NCBI GenBank assembly: GCA_963770545.1
Contig: CAVYQF010000031.1
Span: 1-64,000, forward strand
Direction of reading: 5' to 3'
From: RYN-230 sp963770545
GTDB taxonomy: Bacteria > Actinomycetota > Actinomycetes > Streptosporangiales > Streptosporangiaceae
DNA length: 64,000 nt
Every line of letters begins with the position of its first letter. Position 1 is the first letter of the stretch. Under the pieces are notes generated by a model that saw only the letters and a program-made list of their open reading frames with translations, was not told the DNA's origin and made no database searches. Positions 33,272-41,970 of the stretch are shown here, piece by piece. A program made the position numbers and the translations under genes.

Positions 33272-34534
33272 GTGAATCCAGTCGAGCGGGTCATCCGGCG
33301 GGTAGACGCGACCCAGCAGCGCTCCACCCCCGGGGCCTTCGTCTTCGCGGTGACCAAGAAGTACGGCGACGATAACGGGGGCGTGCTGGTCTCGAACCTG
33401 GCCTTCTCCACTTTCCGGGCGCTGTTCCCGCTGCTCCTGATCCTGGTGACCGTGCTGGGCCTGGCTGCCTCCGTGGATGCGGGGTTCCGCCAGGACGTCA
33501 TCAACGCGGTGGCCCATCAGATCCCTGAGGTCGGCACCCAGGTGACCGGGAACGTGCACCAACTGCGGCGCTCCAGCGTCATCGGGCTCATCGTGGGCCT
33601 CATCGGCCTGGTCTGGGGCGCGACCGGGCTGGCCCAGGCGGGCCTGTTCACGATGGAGCAGGTGTGGAACCTGCCCGGCCCCGCCCGGCCCGGCTACGTG
33701 CAGCGCCTCGGGCGGGCCCTGGAGTTCCTCGGTGTGCTCGGCCTGGGGGTGATCCTGACCACGCTGCTGGCCGGCCTCAACACCTACGGCCAGAAGGCCG
33801 TCATCTTCGTGATCCTGGCCGAGGTGGCGGCGGCCCTGTTCAACGTGGGCATGTACGTCATCGCGTTCCGGGTCCTGACCCCGAAGGGGGTGCCAACCCA
33901 GAAGCTGATCCCCGGCGCAGTGATCGGGGGGATCGCCTGGACCCTGCTGCAGATCCTGGGCACATATCTCGTGCACCACTTTGTGCGCAGCGGCTCGGCC
34001 TACGGCGTCTTCGGGACCGTCCTCGGCCTGGTGGCCTACATCTACCTGGCCATCGAGATCACGGTCTACGCCGCCGAGATCAACGTGGTGCTGGCCCGGC
34101 GGCTGTGGCCGCGGTCCATTGTCCAGCCTCCGCTCACCGAGGCGGACCGGGCCAGCATGGCGCTCCAGGCGCTGCAGAACCAGCGGCGCGAGGAGCAGCA
34201 CATAGAGGTCTCCTTCCACGACCGCCCGTCCGGCGACCCGGCGCCGGACAGCACCCCGCAGACGCCCCAGGAGGTCGCGCCGCCCGCCCCGGCTCCGGAG
34301 CCAGAGCCGGCCGCCCCCACTCCGGAGCCAGAGCGGCCGCCCCCACTCCGGAGCCGGGCCGGCCGCCCCCACTCCGCTTCCCGAGCCAGTGGCCCAGAAC
34401 GGCAGGGCCGGGGACGGCGACCGGCGCTGACCCAGTACCCGCGGACCCCGGCCTTGCCCTCGGCGACCTGGGCGATCTCCGCGGCGAGTGGCTCCAGGAA
34501 GCGGCCCGCTCTATCCGCCCAGCCGCCTAATTGA
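33272..34534 (+). CDS. YihY/BrkB-family membrane protein with a slipped C-terminal tail
   Basis: 420 residues. Six membrane helices lie between about 50 and 285: NLAFSTFRALFPLLLILVTV, VIGLIVGLIGLVWGATGLAQ, FLGVLGLGVILTTLLAGLN, AVIFVILAEVAAALFNVGMY, LIPGAVIGGIAWTLLQILGT and VFGTVLGLVAYIYLAIEITV. This is the YihY/UPF0761 fold, formerly called RNase BN; the role is unknown. I use the GTG at 33272 (AGGAGG 11 bases upstream). The C-terminal tail is Pro/Glu-rich. Two 1-base losses in its repeats (34298-34376) switch frame, so an older stop at 34428-34430 is bypassed. Confidence 0.85.
   Translation: MNPVERVIRRVDATQQRSTPGAFVFAVTKKYGDDNGGVLVSNLAFSTFRALFPLLLILVTVLGLAASVDAGFRQDVINAVAHQIPEVGTQVTGNVHQLRRSSVIGLIVGLIGLVWGATGLAQAGLFTMEQVWNLPGPARPGYVQRLGRALEFLGVLGLGVILTTLLAGLNTYGQKAVIFVILAEVAAALFNVGMYVIAFRVLTPKGVPTQKLIPGAVIGGIAWTLLQILGTYLVHHFVRSGSAYGVFGTVLGLVAYIYLAIEITVYAAEINVVLARRLWPRSIVQPPLTEADRASMALQALQNQRREEQHIEVSFHDRPSGDPAPDSTPQTPQEVAPPAPAPEPEPAAPTPEPERPPPLRSRAGRPHSASRASGPERQGRGRRPALTQYPRTPALPSATWAISAASGSRKRPALSAQPPN
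34298..34376. repeat. Three tandem repeats of 27, 26 and 26 bp in the YihY tail
   Basis: Each unit begins GAGCC and ends CGCCCCCACTCCG. Unit 1 (34298-34324) is 27 bp and keeps frame. Units 2 and 3 lack one base each, shifting the reading frame by two in total. Confidence 0.85.
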
Positions 34535-34646
34535 CGAGATTTAATGCTCTTATCCGGGCGATTCCCCTGAAAGGTATTCCAGGGTTTGCCGGACGATCTG
34601 GCTGCGCATATTCCTGCTTGATGTCATCGGGGGGAGCAGGATAACC

Positions 34647-36794
34647 ATGTCCGGAATCGTTACCAGCGCCCGCGCGCACCCGCCGCGCGGAAAAAGGGCC
34701 CGTAAAGGGCATTCCAGGCCGCCCGGCATCGTGGGGATCCCGGCGCGGGCCACGGCTGCGGCTCTGGTGGCCGCGGGCGCCTGCGTACTGGGCACGGGAG
34801 CGGCGTCCGCTGCGGCCACCCGCCCCGCCGCTGCGGCCACCCGCCCCGCCGCTGCGGCCACCCGCCCGGCCGCCGCGGCCACCCGCCCGGCCGCCGCGGC
34901 CACCCGCCCAGCCTCACACCCCGGTCAACAGTCCCGCTACGCGCGAACCATCAGGGTGACCACGCTGGCCAACGCCGGACCGGGCTCCCTGCGGGCCGCG
35001 ATCACCAAGGCCAACCTCAGCCTGCCAGGCCGCCCCACGCTGATCAGGTTCGCGGTGGGTGGCGTCATCACGCTGTCCACCTCACTTCCCCCGGTGTCGG
35101 CGAACATGACCATCAACGGGACATCCGCCCCGGGATACGTCCGGGGTGGCGCGCCGGTCGTGGAGATCGACGCCCACGGGCGGGCCGGGCTGGAGTTCGC
35201 GCCAGGCTCGTCAGGTGCGCAACTGCTGGGCCTGGCGGTGGACGGCGCCAGCGGCGACGGCATCACGCTGGAGGCCAGCAATATCACCCTCGACCGTAAC
35301 TACATCGGCCTCGACCGCTCCGGCGCAGCGCTGGGCAATGACGGGGACGGGGTTTTCGTTGCGGATACGTCGGAGGGGAACACGATCGGCGAGAATCCGG
35401 CGGGCACATCCGGAGCGGTATCCAACGTGATTTCCGGCAATGCCGGGAACGGCATCACCCTGTCCGGGTCGACGGCGAACACGGTCGCCGCGAACCGCAT
35501 CGGGACCAATCCCGCGGGCACGTCGGCCATCCCCAACCGCGACAACGGCCTGGCCATCGTCGGCCGCTCCCACGCGAACGAGGTGGGCGGCACGGTGTTC
35601 GTCGACTCCGCCACCGGGAAGGCGAACAACCCGACCGGCAGCAAGGGCACGGTGACGCCGGTGTTCGTGGTCCCGCCGGATGGCAACCTCATCTCCGGCA
35701 ACGGCCTGTCCGGGGTGCTGATCGACGACGGCGCCGGGCACAACGAGCTCAACGGGAACTTCATCGGCACCACGGTCAGCGGCGACGCCGCCCTGGGCAA
35801 CGGCGCCAGCGGGGTGTGGATCGATGGGGCGAACCACAACTCACTGGTCGGCTGTAAGTTCGTCAACAACCCGTTCGTCTACTACAACGTGGTCAGCGGC
35901 AACAAGCAGAACGGGCTGCGCATCACCGACGCCAACGGCACGGTCGTGCAGGGCAACTTCTTCGGCACCGGCGCCAACAACACCGCCCTGGTCAAGAACG
36001 ACGGCAACGGCATCCTCGTCCAGGGGTCCTCCGCCGGCACCCAGGTGGGCGGCGTGATCCCGCTGGGGAACGTGTCCGCGGGCAACGGCCGGAACGGGAT
36101 CAAGGTCACCGGCCGGGTGAGCGGGTTCACCACGTTCAACACCTTCGGGGGCCTGCTGGCCTTCAAGGGTGCCGCGCCGAACGGCCGGGACGGCCTGCTG
36201 ATCACCGCCACCGGGGGCAGCAACCTGGTCCGCACCAACGTCTTCTCCGGCAACCGCCGCAACGGCATCGAGATCGGCGGCCACGCGTCCGGGGTCACCG
36301 TGGACCCGGACATCGCAGGCCTGAACACCAAGGGCAACGGCGTGCTGCCCAACGGCGGGGACGGGCTGCGGATCGACGGCGCCGCGCACGGCAACGTCAT
36401 CGGCGGCTCGCGGCGCTCGGTGATCCCGCAGAACACGTTCTCCGGGAACGCGGGGTACGGCGTGGCCATCTCGGGCCGGGCGCACGGCAACCGGGTATTC
36501 ACCGGCTTCATCGGGACCAAGATCCTGGGCCTGGCCGCGCTGGGCAACCAGAAGGGCGGCGTCTTGCTCACCGGGCACGCCCGCGCCAACGTGATCGGAG
36601 CCATCACGGCCAGGCCGGCCAACCTGATCAGCGGCAACACCGGCATCGGCGTCACGCTGCGGGCCGGGACGGCCCGGAACCTGGTCATCGGCAACTACAT
36701 CGGCCTCGGCCGCCGGGGCCATCGGCTGCCCAACACCGGCCGCCCGGTGGTGAACCACGGCTCGCACAACGTGATCCGGGGCAACCGGACCTGA
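34647..36794 (+). CDS. Secreted right-handed beta-helix protein
   Basis: 715 residues. The signal peptide region ATAAALVAAGACVLGTGAAS (about 32-52) follows a long basic start. A tandem TRPAAAA linker (about 55-90) comes next. The body is a parallel beta-helix with many N-I-S-G-N or G-N-G-I-type rungs (NVISGNAGNGITLSGSTANT, LISGNGLSGVLIDDGAGHNE, NVFSGNRRNGIEIGGHASGV). Each rung is about 22-25 residues and the PbH1 type is clear. Such proteins bind or cut polysaccharides, but no catalytic triad is evident. It is exported, probably to the wall, and lies beside LCP and transglutaminase genes. Confidence 0.88.
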   Translation: MSGIVTSARAHPPRGKRARKGHSRPPGIVGIPARATAAALVAAGACVLGTGAASAAATRPAAAATRPAAAATRPAAAATRPAAAATRPASHPGQQSRYARTIRVTTLANAGPGSLRAAITKANLSLPGRPTLIRFAVGGVITLSTSLPPVSANMTINGTSAPGYVRGGAPVVEIDAHGRAGLEFAPGSSGAQLLGLAVDGASGDGITLEASNITLDRNYIGLDRSGAALGNDGDGVFVADTSEGNTIGENPAGTSGAVSNVISGNAGNGITLSGSTANTVAANRIGTNPAGTSAIPNRDNGLAIVGRSHANEVGGTVFVDSATGKANNPTGSKGTVTPVFVVPPDGNLISGNGLSGVLIDDGAGHNELNGNFIGTTVSGDAALGNGASGVWIDGANHNSLVGCKFVNNPFVYYNVVSGNKQNGLRITDANGTVVQGNFFGTGANNTALVKNDGNGILVQGSSAGTQVGGVIPLGNVSAGNGRNGIKVTGRVSGFTTFNTFGGLLAFKGAAPNGRDGLLITATGGSNLVRTNVFSGNRRNGIEIGGHASGVTVDPDIAGLNTKGNGVLPNGGDGLRIDGAAHGNVIGGSRRSVIPQNTFSGNAGYGVAISGRAHGNRVFTGFIGTKILGLAALGNQKGGVLLTGHARANVIGAITARPANLISGNTGIGVTLRAGTARNLVIGNYIGLGRRGHRLPNTGRPVVNHGSHNVIRGNRT
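34809..34913. repeat. Five 21-bp in-frame tandem repeats in the beta-helix gene
   Basis: The unit GCTGCGGCCACCCGCCCCGC plus C codes AATRPAA. Units 1-3 (34809-34871) and units 4-5 (34872-34913) differ by few bases. The repeat makes a flexible linker between signal peptide and helix. Confidence 0.9.
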
Positions 36795-36853
36795 GTCCCG
36801 CGCTCCCGGCGGCGGCCTGGGTGCCCCGCCCGGGCCGCTCCGGCGGCGGTGCC

Positions 36854-37741
36854 TCAGGCGGCGGCCAGCACCCCCACCCGGCGCTGGGCGGTCAGCCGGC
36901 TGCCCGACGTGCCGACGTAGCTGCCCGAGGTCGGCGCCACGTCGCTGTAGTCCCGGCCGGCCGCGATCGTGACGTAGGCGCTGCCCGCGCGGCGGCCGTG
37001 GCACGGATCGAACGGCACCGCGATCGCGTCCCGGGCCCGGGGCACCACGACCTCGACCCAGGCGTGCGTGCCGCCCTGGCCGATCAGGTGCCCGGACACG
37101 TAGCGGGCCGGCAGCCCCACCAGGTGGCAGAGGGCCAGCATCACGTGGGCCATGTCCTGGCAGACCCCGCGCCCGCCGGCCAGCGCCTCGGCGGCCGTGG
37201 TCCGCACCGACGTCACCCCGTCGGCGTAGTCCAGCGAGGCGTGCACCAGGTCACAAAGCCACTCCGCCTGGTCCAGCGGGGCCACGGCGCGGGCCGGGAG
37301 GCGGGCGGCGAGCTCGCGGAGCCGGTCATCGGCGGCGGTCAGCCGGGTCGCGGACAGCAGGGCCGGGCTGCGGGTGGCCTCGAGGGGAAGCACGGCGGGC
37401 CCGTCGCGGCGGATCCGCTCGACGATGGCGGTCAGCCGGAACTCCACGGCCTGGGCTACGTGCTCGGCCTTCAGCCAGGTGACCACGTTGCCGCGGGAGT
37501 CCCGCCGCGCCCGGCGCCGGGCCTGCGCGCCAGTCACCTCGAGCTGGCAGGCCCGCCGGTGCTGGCCGCCGTGCCGGGTGGGGGGCACGATGACCAGCCG
37601 CTGCCGTAGCGACCGCACCGGCGCGTCGTAGTCGTAGCGGAAACTCTGCTCGATGACATAGGTCACCCGCCGGGCGGCGTCCAGGTCCAGCCCGCGATGA
37701 TCGAGCAGCCGGGACCGGAGTGGCCAGGGATCGGGGGTCAT
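36854..37741 (-). CDS. Transglutaminase-family protein (bacterial N-terminal type)
   Basis: 295 residues. The N-terminal beta domain is YVIEQSFRYDYDAPVRSLRQ RLVIVPP (about 28-55). The transglutaminase core has RGVCQDMAHVMLALCHLVG (Cys194), GGTHAWVEVVVP (His226) and FDPCHGRR (Asp near 245), a full Cys-His-Asp triad. Actinomycete relatives are intracellular peptidase or amidase-like enzymes of unknown target. Its start overlaps the stop of the upstream transglutaminase gene by 4 bases, so the two form an operon. Confidence 0.9.
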   Translation of the reverse strand: MTPDPWPLRSRLLDHRGLDLDAARRVTYVIEQSFRYDYDAPVRSLRQRLVIVPPTRHGGQHRRACQLEVTGAQARRRARRDSRGNVVTWLKAEHVAQAVEFRLTAIVERIRRDGPAVLPLEATRSPALLSATRLTAADDRLRELAARLPARAVAPLDQAEWLCDLVHASLDYADGVTSVRTTAAEALAGGRGVCQDMAHVMLALCHLVGLPARYVSGHLIGQGGTHAWVEVVVPRARDAIAVPFDPCHGRRAGSAYVTIAAGRDYSDVAPTSGSYVGTSGSRLTAQRRVGVLAAA

Positions 37742-38589
37742 CGCGGCGCCTCCTCAGCCTGAACCACCATCGATTCCAGCACGGGGCCGCCGAACGTGGT
37801 CGCCATGGCCACGTCCGAGGCGTCGCGTCCCCGGCCGATCACCACCCGGCCCTTGCGCCGCATGTTGTTGCGGGGATCAAAGGTCCACCAACGCTGGCCC
37901 AGCCAGACCTCCATCCAGGCGGCGAAGTCCATCGGCGCCGGGTCCGGGGGCACATCCATGTCGGGCAGGTACCCGAAGACGTAGCGGGCCGGGATGTTCA
38001 GCGCCCGGCAGAACGAGATGGCCAGGTGGGTGAAATCGCGGCATACCCCCCGGCGGGCGGCGTTCACGTCCGCGGCGGTGGACAGCGCCGTGCTGCTGCC
38101 GTACCTGAACTCCAGATGGCCATGCACGTGGTCGCAGATGGCCTGGACCCGGCGGTAGCCCGGGGCCAGCGCGCCGAACCGGGACCACGCCTCGTCGCCC
38201 AGCACGTCAGGCAGGCAGTACCGGCTGGGCAGGGTGTAGATCAGCGTGTCGTCGGGCAGCGCGTCGGGTGAGGCCTGCGGGGCGTCGCAGTCCGCGTCCT
38301 CGGTGGCGTCCGGCACGTCGGCGATCGCGTGATAACCGACGCTGCACCGGCCGGCGGGGAGCACGGCCCGGGCGCACGGGTTGCCGTACAGGTCGGTATA
38401 GCTCCGCAGTTCGATCTGCGGCTGCACCGACCACCGCTCGTGGTCCACGACAACATCTTCCCCCGGGACGACGGGCTTGCCTGGGACCACGAGCGCGGAC
38501 CCGCGCGGCTGGACCTGGAAGACGACCGGGGTGTCGATGGCGGATAGGTAGGTGAAGTCGCATCCCACCTGAACCCGCCGGCGTCTCAT
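37738..38589 (-). CDS. Transglutaminase-family protein, first gene of a two-gene operon
   Basis: 283 residues from MRRRRVQVGCDFTYLSAIDT. The core has RRGVCRDFTHLAISFCRALN (Cys183), NIPARYVFGYLPDM and FDPRNNMRRKGRVVIGRGRD. The position of the catalytic HAW reads AAW (MDFAAWMEVWL), so either a different His is used or the protein is not a classical transglutaminase. GRDASDVAMATTFG at the end is typical of this subfamily. It overlaps the downstream gene by 4 bases. Confidence 0.85.
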   Translation of the reverse strand: MRRRRVQVGCDFTYLSAIDTPVVFQVQPRGSALVVPGKPVVPGEDVVVDHERWSVQPQIELRSYTDLYGNPCARAVLPAGRCSVGYHAIADVPDATEDADCDAPQASPDALPDDTLIYTLPSRYCLPDVLGDEAWSRFGALAPGYRRVQAICDHVHGHLEFRYGSSTALSTAADVNAARRGVCRDFTHLAISFCRALNIPARYVFGYLPDMDVPPDPAPMDFAAWMEVWLGQRWWTFDPRNNMRRKGRVVIGRGRDASDVAMATTFGGPVLESMVVQAEEAPR

Positions 38590-39013
38590 GTCCCTATCGT
38601 CCACGGTGGATGTTTCTGCCCCGTTACGTCAGGTCCAGCCAGTCCCGAGCGCCGCGGCACTGTGACTCATCTCACCCGAAACCCCAGCGTCGGCCCGGGA
38701 AACCAGGATCAGCACTGATGAAGCGGGAGGATCCGGGGTAGGTAATCGACAGGCTGCTGACAGTGGCCTCTTCTGTTCGCTGGGTGCCGGGCCCCCGGCC
38801 TGGCTACTATGCCAAGGCTGGTCGGGCGGGGGCCATGGTGATTCGCGGCATATGTGCCGATCTGCCAGCGGGCTCGTTGAGCCCGTCCGGGTAGACTGGC
38901 CGGTCACGGGACGCCACGGCCTGGGTAGCTTGCCTCTCCGCCTTGAGTTCCCGGCCCCAACGGCAGCGGCCGAAGGGCATCCCTGCAAACGGCGGAACGT
39001 GATGGGAGTCGGA
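38590..39013. other. Divergent intergenic region, 424 bases
   Basis: It separates the transglutaminase operon (-) from the SQD1-like gene (+). Both promoters must be here. No definite -35/-10 pair, operator or riboswitch fold was recognised. Confidence 0.4.
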
Positions 39014-40225
39014 ATGCGCGTTCTGGTTCTGGGCGGCGATGGTTTCTGTGGCTGGCCGACCTCGCTTTACTTGTCGGACCGTGGCCACGATGTGACCGTC
39101 ATCGACAATCTGAGTCGCCGCAAGATCGACATCGACCTGGAGGTCGAGTCGCTGACGCCGATCAGGCCGATCGGCGAGCGGATCCGGGTCTGGGAAGAGA
39201 TCTCCGGCAAGGAGGTCGGCTTCATCAGCCTGGACCTGGCCACCGAGTACGACAAGCTCGTCGCGGTCCTGTCTGAGCTGCGGCCGGACGCGATCGTGCA
39301 CTTCGCCGAGCAGCGGGCGGCGCCGTACTCGATGCGGACCACGGCGACCAAGCGCTACACGGTGGACAACAACGTGCGGGCCACGCACAACCTGCTCGCC
39401 GCGCTGGTCGAGACCAGGATCGACGCTGCCCTGGCGCACCTGGGCACGATGGGCGTCTACGGGTACGGATGGTCGGGCAGTGCGCCGATTCCCGAGGGCT
39501 ACCTGACGGTCAAGGTGCCCACCCCCGACGGTGAGCTGGAGCGGGAGATCCTGCACCCGGCCAACCCCGGGTCGGTCTACCACATGACCAAGACGCTCGA
39601 CCAGCTGATGTTCGCGTTCTACGCCAAGAACGACGGGGTCCGGATTACCGACCTGCACCAGGGCATCGTCTGGGGCACGCAGACCCCGCAGACCAGCCGG
39701 GACGAGCGGCTGATCAACCGGTTCGACTACGACGGCGACTACGGCACGGTGCTCAACCGGTTCCTGATGCAGGCGGCGATCGGGCACCCGCTGACGGTGC
39801 ACGGCACCGGCGGGCAGACCCGCGCGTTCATCCACATCCGCGACACCGTGCGGTGCATCGAGCTGGCCATCAGCAACCCGCCCGTGGCGGGGGAGCGGCC
39901 CCAGGTGCTCAACCAGATCACCGAGACCCACCGCGTCCTGGACCTGGCCAAGATGGTGGCCGACGTGATGGGCGTGGAGATCGCCTATCTGCCCAACCCG
40001 CGGGTCGAGGCGGAGGAGAACGACCTTGTCGTGCGGAACGACCAGTTCCTGGCGCTGGGCCTGAAGCCGACCACCCTGTCCGAGGGGCTGCTCGGCGAGG
40101 GCACTGACATCGCCAAGCACTATGCGCACCGGGCCGACCCCTCCAAGATCATCGCTCGCTCGGTCTGGAAGGCCGGCATGGAGACCTCCGAGGACCTCAT
40201 GACGGAAGTTCCCGGCCAGGAGTAA
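39014..40225 (+). CDS. SQD1-like NAD-dependent epimerase/dehydratase (UDP-sulfoquinovose synthase family)
   Basis: 403 residues. MRVLVLGGDGFCGWPTSLYL (Rossmann GGDGxxGW) starts the NAD site. ESLTPI, IVHFAEQRAAPYSM and HLGTMGVYGYG line the sugar-nucleotide pocket. YHMTKTLDQLM gives the YxxxK pair, and QTSRDERLINRFDYDGDYG plus GGQTRAFIHIRDTVRCIELA match the SQD1 C-domain. SQD1 turns UDP-glucose and sulfite into UDP-sulfoquinovose; the close match suggests this or a related reaction. GGGAG is placed well for the start at 39014; an ATG four codons earlier is possible. A terminator follows at 40253. Confidence 0.85.
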   Translation: MRVLVLGGDGFCGWPTSLYLSDRGHDVTVIDNLSRRKIDIDLEVESLTPIRPIGERIRVWEEISGKEVGFISLDLATEYDKLVAVLSELRPDAIVHFAEQRAAPYSMRTTATKRYTVDNNVRATHNLLAALVETRIDAALAHLGTMGVYGYGWSGSAPIPEGYLTVKVPTPDGELEREILHPANPGSVYHMTKTLDQLMFAFYAKNDGVRITDLHQGIVWGTQTPQTSRDERLINRFDYDGDYGTVLNRFLMQAAIGHPLTVHGTGGQTRAFIHIRDTVRCIELAISNPPVAGERPQVLNQITETHRVLDLAKMVADVMGVEIAYLPNPRVEAEENDLVVRNDQFLALGLKPTTLSEGLLGEGTDIAKHYAHRADPSKIIARSVWKAGMETSEDLMTEVPGQE

Positions 40226-40252
40226 CCGGCCGCACGGCCCTGATTTTCTCTA

Positions 40253-40299
40253 ACGCCCTCGCGGTGGCACCGGATCCCCGGCTGCCGCCGCGAGGGCGT
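40253..40299 (+). terminator. Rho-independent-like hairpin after the SQD1-like gene
   Basis: ACGCCCTCGCGG (40253-40264) pairs with CCGCGAGGGCGT (40288-40299), a 12-bp perfect stem with a 23-base loop, 28 bases after the stop codon. Confidence 0.75.
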
Positions 40300-40359
40300 T
40301 GTGGCGCTAGGCGCCCCGGAGGAGGCGGCCGGGATGGCCCTCACGTACCGTGACGTGTC

Positions 40360-41643
40360 ATGGCGCCCCGCGACCCGACGCTGCAATTCCGGCCGATCGC
40401 CATGGCCGTGGTACATACCGCCCGGCGGCACGCGTGGCGGATCCTGGCCGTCTCGATTGTGGTGTCCGCCCTGACCGTGGCGGTGGAGCTGGTCGCCGAC
40501 CACCTGCTGGACCGGGCCGACGTGACCTCGGCGGTGGTCGCCGCCCTGTCCACCTCGACCGTGAGCCTGCTCGGCGCGGTGTTTCTGTCCGGGTTCCTGT
40601 GCCGGCTGGTCAGTACGACCGAGCACGGGAAAGCTGCGCACGGGAAAGCTGCGCCCGGGAAAGCTGCGCCCGGGAAGGCGGGGCCGGCGGCGGGGGCGGA
40701 CGGCACCCGGATCCGTGACGTGCTCCGGTCGCTGCCCTGGGGCTCGCTGATCCTGGCCGACCTGCTGACCGCCCTGATCGTCGTGATCGGGCTCGTGGTC
40801 CTCATCATTCCCGGGCTGATCGCCATCACCCTGCTGTCCGTGGTCGGCCCGGTCATCGAGCTGGAGCGCCAGCACGCCGTGGCCGGCCTGCGCCGTTCGG
40901 CGCGTCTGGTCCGGCCGCACTTCTGGCGGGTCGCGGCGTATGCGACCGTGCCGCTGCTGCTGGCCAACGGGGTGGTAGGCATCCTGCCGGATCCGTCCGG
41001 CCACACCGGCGTGGTGACCACCCTGGTCGTGCGGTCCATCGGCGAAGGCGTCGTCGAAGCGGTGGTCGGCCTGCTGCTGGTGGAAGTGTGCTTCCGGCTG
41101 ATCGCCGCCGAGCAGGCCGCGGCGCGCTCCGCGGCCCAGCCGGTGGGCTTACCCGAGCGCGCCCGCCGCGGCCGCCCGCGCCTGGTGATGGCGTCCGGTG
41201 AGGGCCGGCTGGGCCTGGCCGCCCGGGACCAACGCGGCCAGCGTGGCCGCGAACCGGCTACCAGGGGCCTGGCGCGCGACGCGTTCCGCGTCCTCGGCGG
41301 TGTCCACGTCCAGCAGCTCCGGGACCTGGCGGACCCGCAAACCCGCGTCACGCAGCCGCTCCAGCTGGACCCGGCCGGTGTGATCCGCCGACATCGGCAC
41401 GCCCAGGATCAGCTGCGGATCCGGCTGGCGCAGGCCGAGCAGCCAGAAGCCGCCGTCCTCGGCCGGCCCGAACACGGCGTCCGCCTCCCCGGCGGCCAGC
41501 GGCTGCGCCACCGTCTCCAGCAACCCCGGGGTCACCTGGGGAGTGTCCATGCCGATGAGCACGAGAGGGACGGCGAGCTGCGTGTAGGCGTCGTCGAACG
41601 CGGCCGCGATCCGCTCGTCCAGCCCCCGGCCGCGCTGCGGTGA
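40360..41643 (+). CDS. Membrane protein running into an antisense overlap
   Basis: 427 residues in frame from MAPRDPTLQFRPIAMAVVHT. Membrane segments are at about 27-45 and 65-85, 130-160 (GSLILADLLTALIVVIGLVV) and 185-245, with a LERQHAVAGLRRSARLVRPH helix between them as in DUF975/glycerophosphoryl-type membrane proteins. A four-fold 15-bp repeat near 40624-40683 codes HGKAA/PGKAA. After about residue 260 the frame only mirrors the DUF2064 gene on the other strand, to a stop at 41643, giving a convergent overlap of about 495 bases. The true stop was probably lost; an alternative-frame stop lies near 41198. Confidence 0.65.
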   Translation: MAPRDPTLQFRPIAMAVVHTARRHAWRILAVSIVVSALTVAVELVADHLLDRADVTSAVVAALSTSTVSLLGAVFLSGFLCRLVSTTEHGKAAHGKAAPGKAAPGKAGPAAGADGTRIRDVLRSLPWGSLILADLLTALIVVIGLVVLIIPGLIAITLLSVVGPVIELERQHAVAGLRRSARLVRPHFWRVAAYATVPLLLANGVVGILPDPSGHTGVVTTLVVRSIGEGVVEAVVGLLLVEVCFRLIAAEQAAARSAAQPVGLPERARRGRPRLVMASGEGRLGLAARDQRGQRGREPATRGLARDAFRVLGGVHVQQLRDLADPQTRVTQPLQLDPAGVIRRHRHAQDQLRIRLAQAEQPEAAVLGRPEHGVRLPGGQRLRHRLQQPRGHLGSVHADEHERDGELRVGVVERGRDPLVQPPAALR

Positions 41644-41970
41644 TACCTCGAACCGGGCCGGCAGCTCGGCGCGCAGGGTGCCCGGTGCGGCCCGCTGGTC
41701 ATCCAGGGACAGTGTGTGCCGGGCGAACGAGGCGCTGGCCCCGGCCTCCAGCGTGTCGACCAGCGCCGCCTCGGCCAGCATCGCGGCCTCCTGCGGGGTG
41801 AACGGCGGGGTGAGCCGGGTCTTGACCCGGCCCGGGACCGGAGCCTTGGCCAGGACGATGAGCTGGGCCGCGAGCGTGCTGGCGGAGCTGGTCGTTGACG
41901 AGCCGGTGGTTGACGAGCCGGTGGTTGACGAGCCGGTGGTTGACGAGCCCGTGTCTTCGGCAGACGTCAT
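41149..41970 (-). CDS. DUF2064/TIGR04282-type glycosyltransferase-like protein
   Basis: 273 residues. LIVLAKAPVPGRVKTRLTPP (about 39-58) is the nucleotide-sugar binding start of the DUF2064 (TIGR04282) GT-A-like fold. VPLVLIGMDTPQVTPGLL has the DxP-type motif, and FGPAEDGGFWLLGLR and DVDTAEDAERV complete it. The first 33 residues are a GSSTT repeat (15-bp units). The arsenosugar name given to relatives is not supported by neighbours here. It overlaps the GT2 gene by 4 bases, so the two are co-translated. Confidence 0.88.
   Translation of the reverse strand: MTSAEDTGSSTTGSSTTGSSTTGSSTTSSASTLAAQLIVLAKAPVPGRVKTRLTPPFTPQEAAMLAEAALVDTLEAGASASFARHTLSLDDQRAAPGTLRAELPARFEVSPQRGRGLDERIAAAFDDAYTQLAVPLVLIGMDTPQVTPGLLETVAQPLAAGEADAVFGPAEDGGFWLLGLRQPDPQLILGVPMSADHTGRVQLERLRDAGLRVRQVPELLDVDTAEDAERVARQAPGSRFAATLAALVPGGQAQPALTGRHHQARAAAAGALG

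Noticed and set aside
38807..40129. Long minus-strand frame over the SQD1-like gene
   Set aside because: A shadow frame: Arg/Val/Gln-rich, no domain.
41149..41970. Arsenosugar biosynthesis role for the DUF2064 protein
   Set aside because: The family name includes it, but no ArsS, ArsM or other arsenic genes are near.
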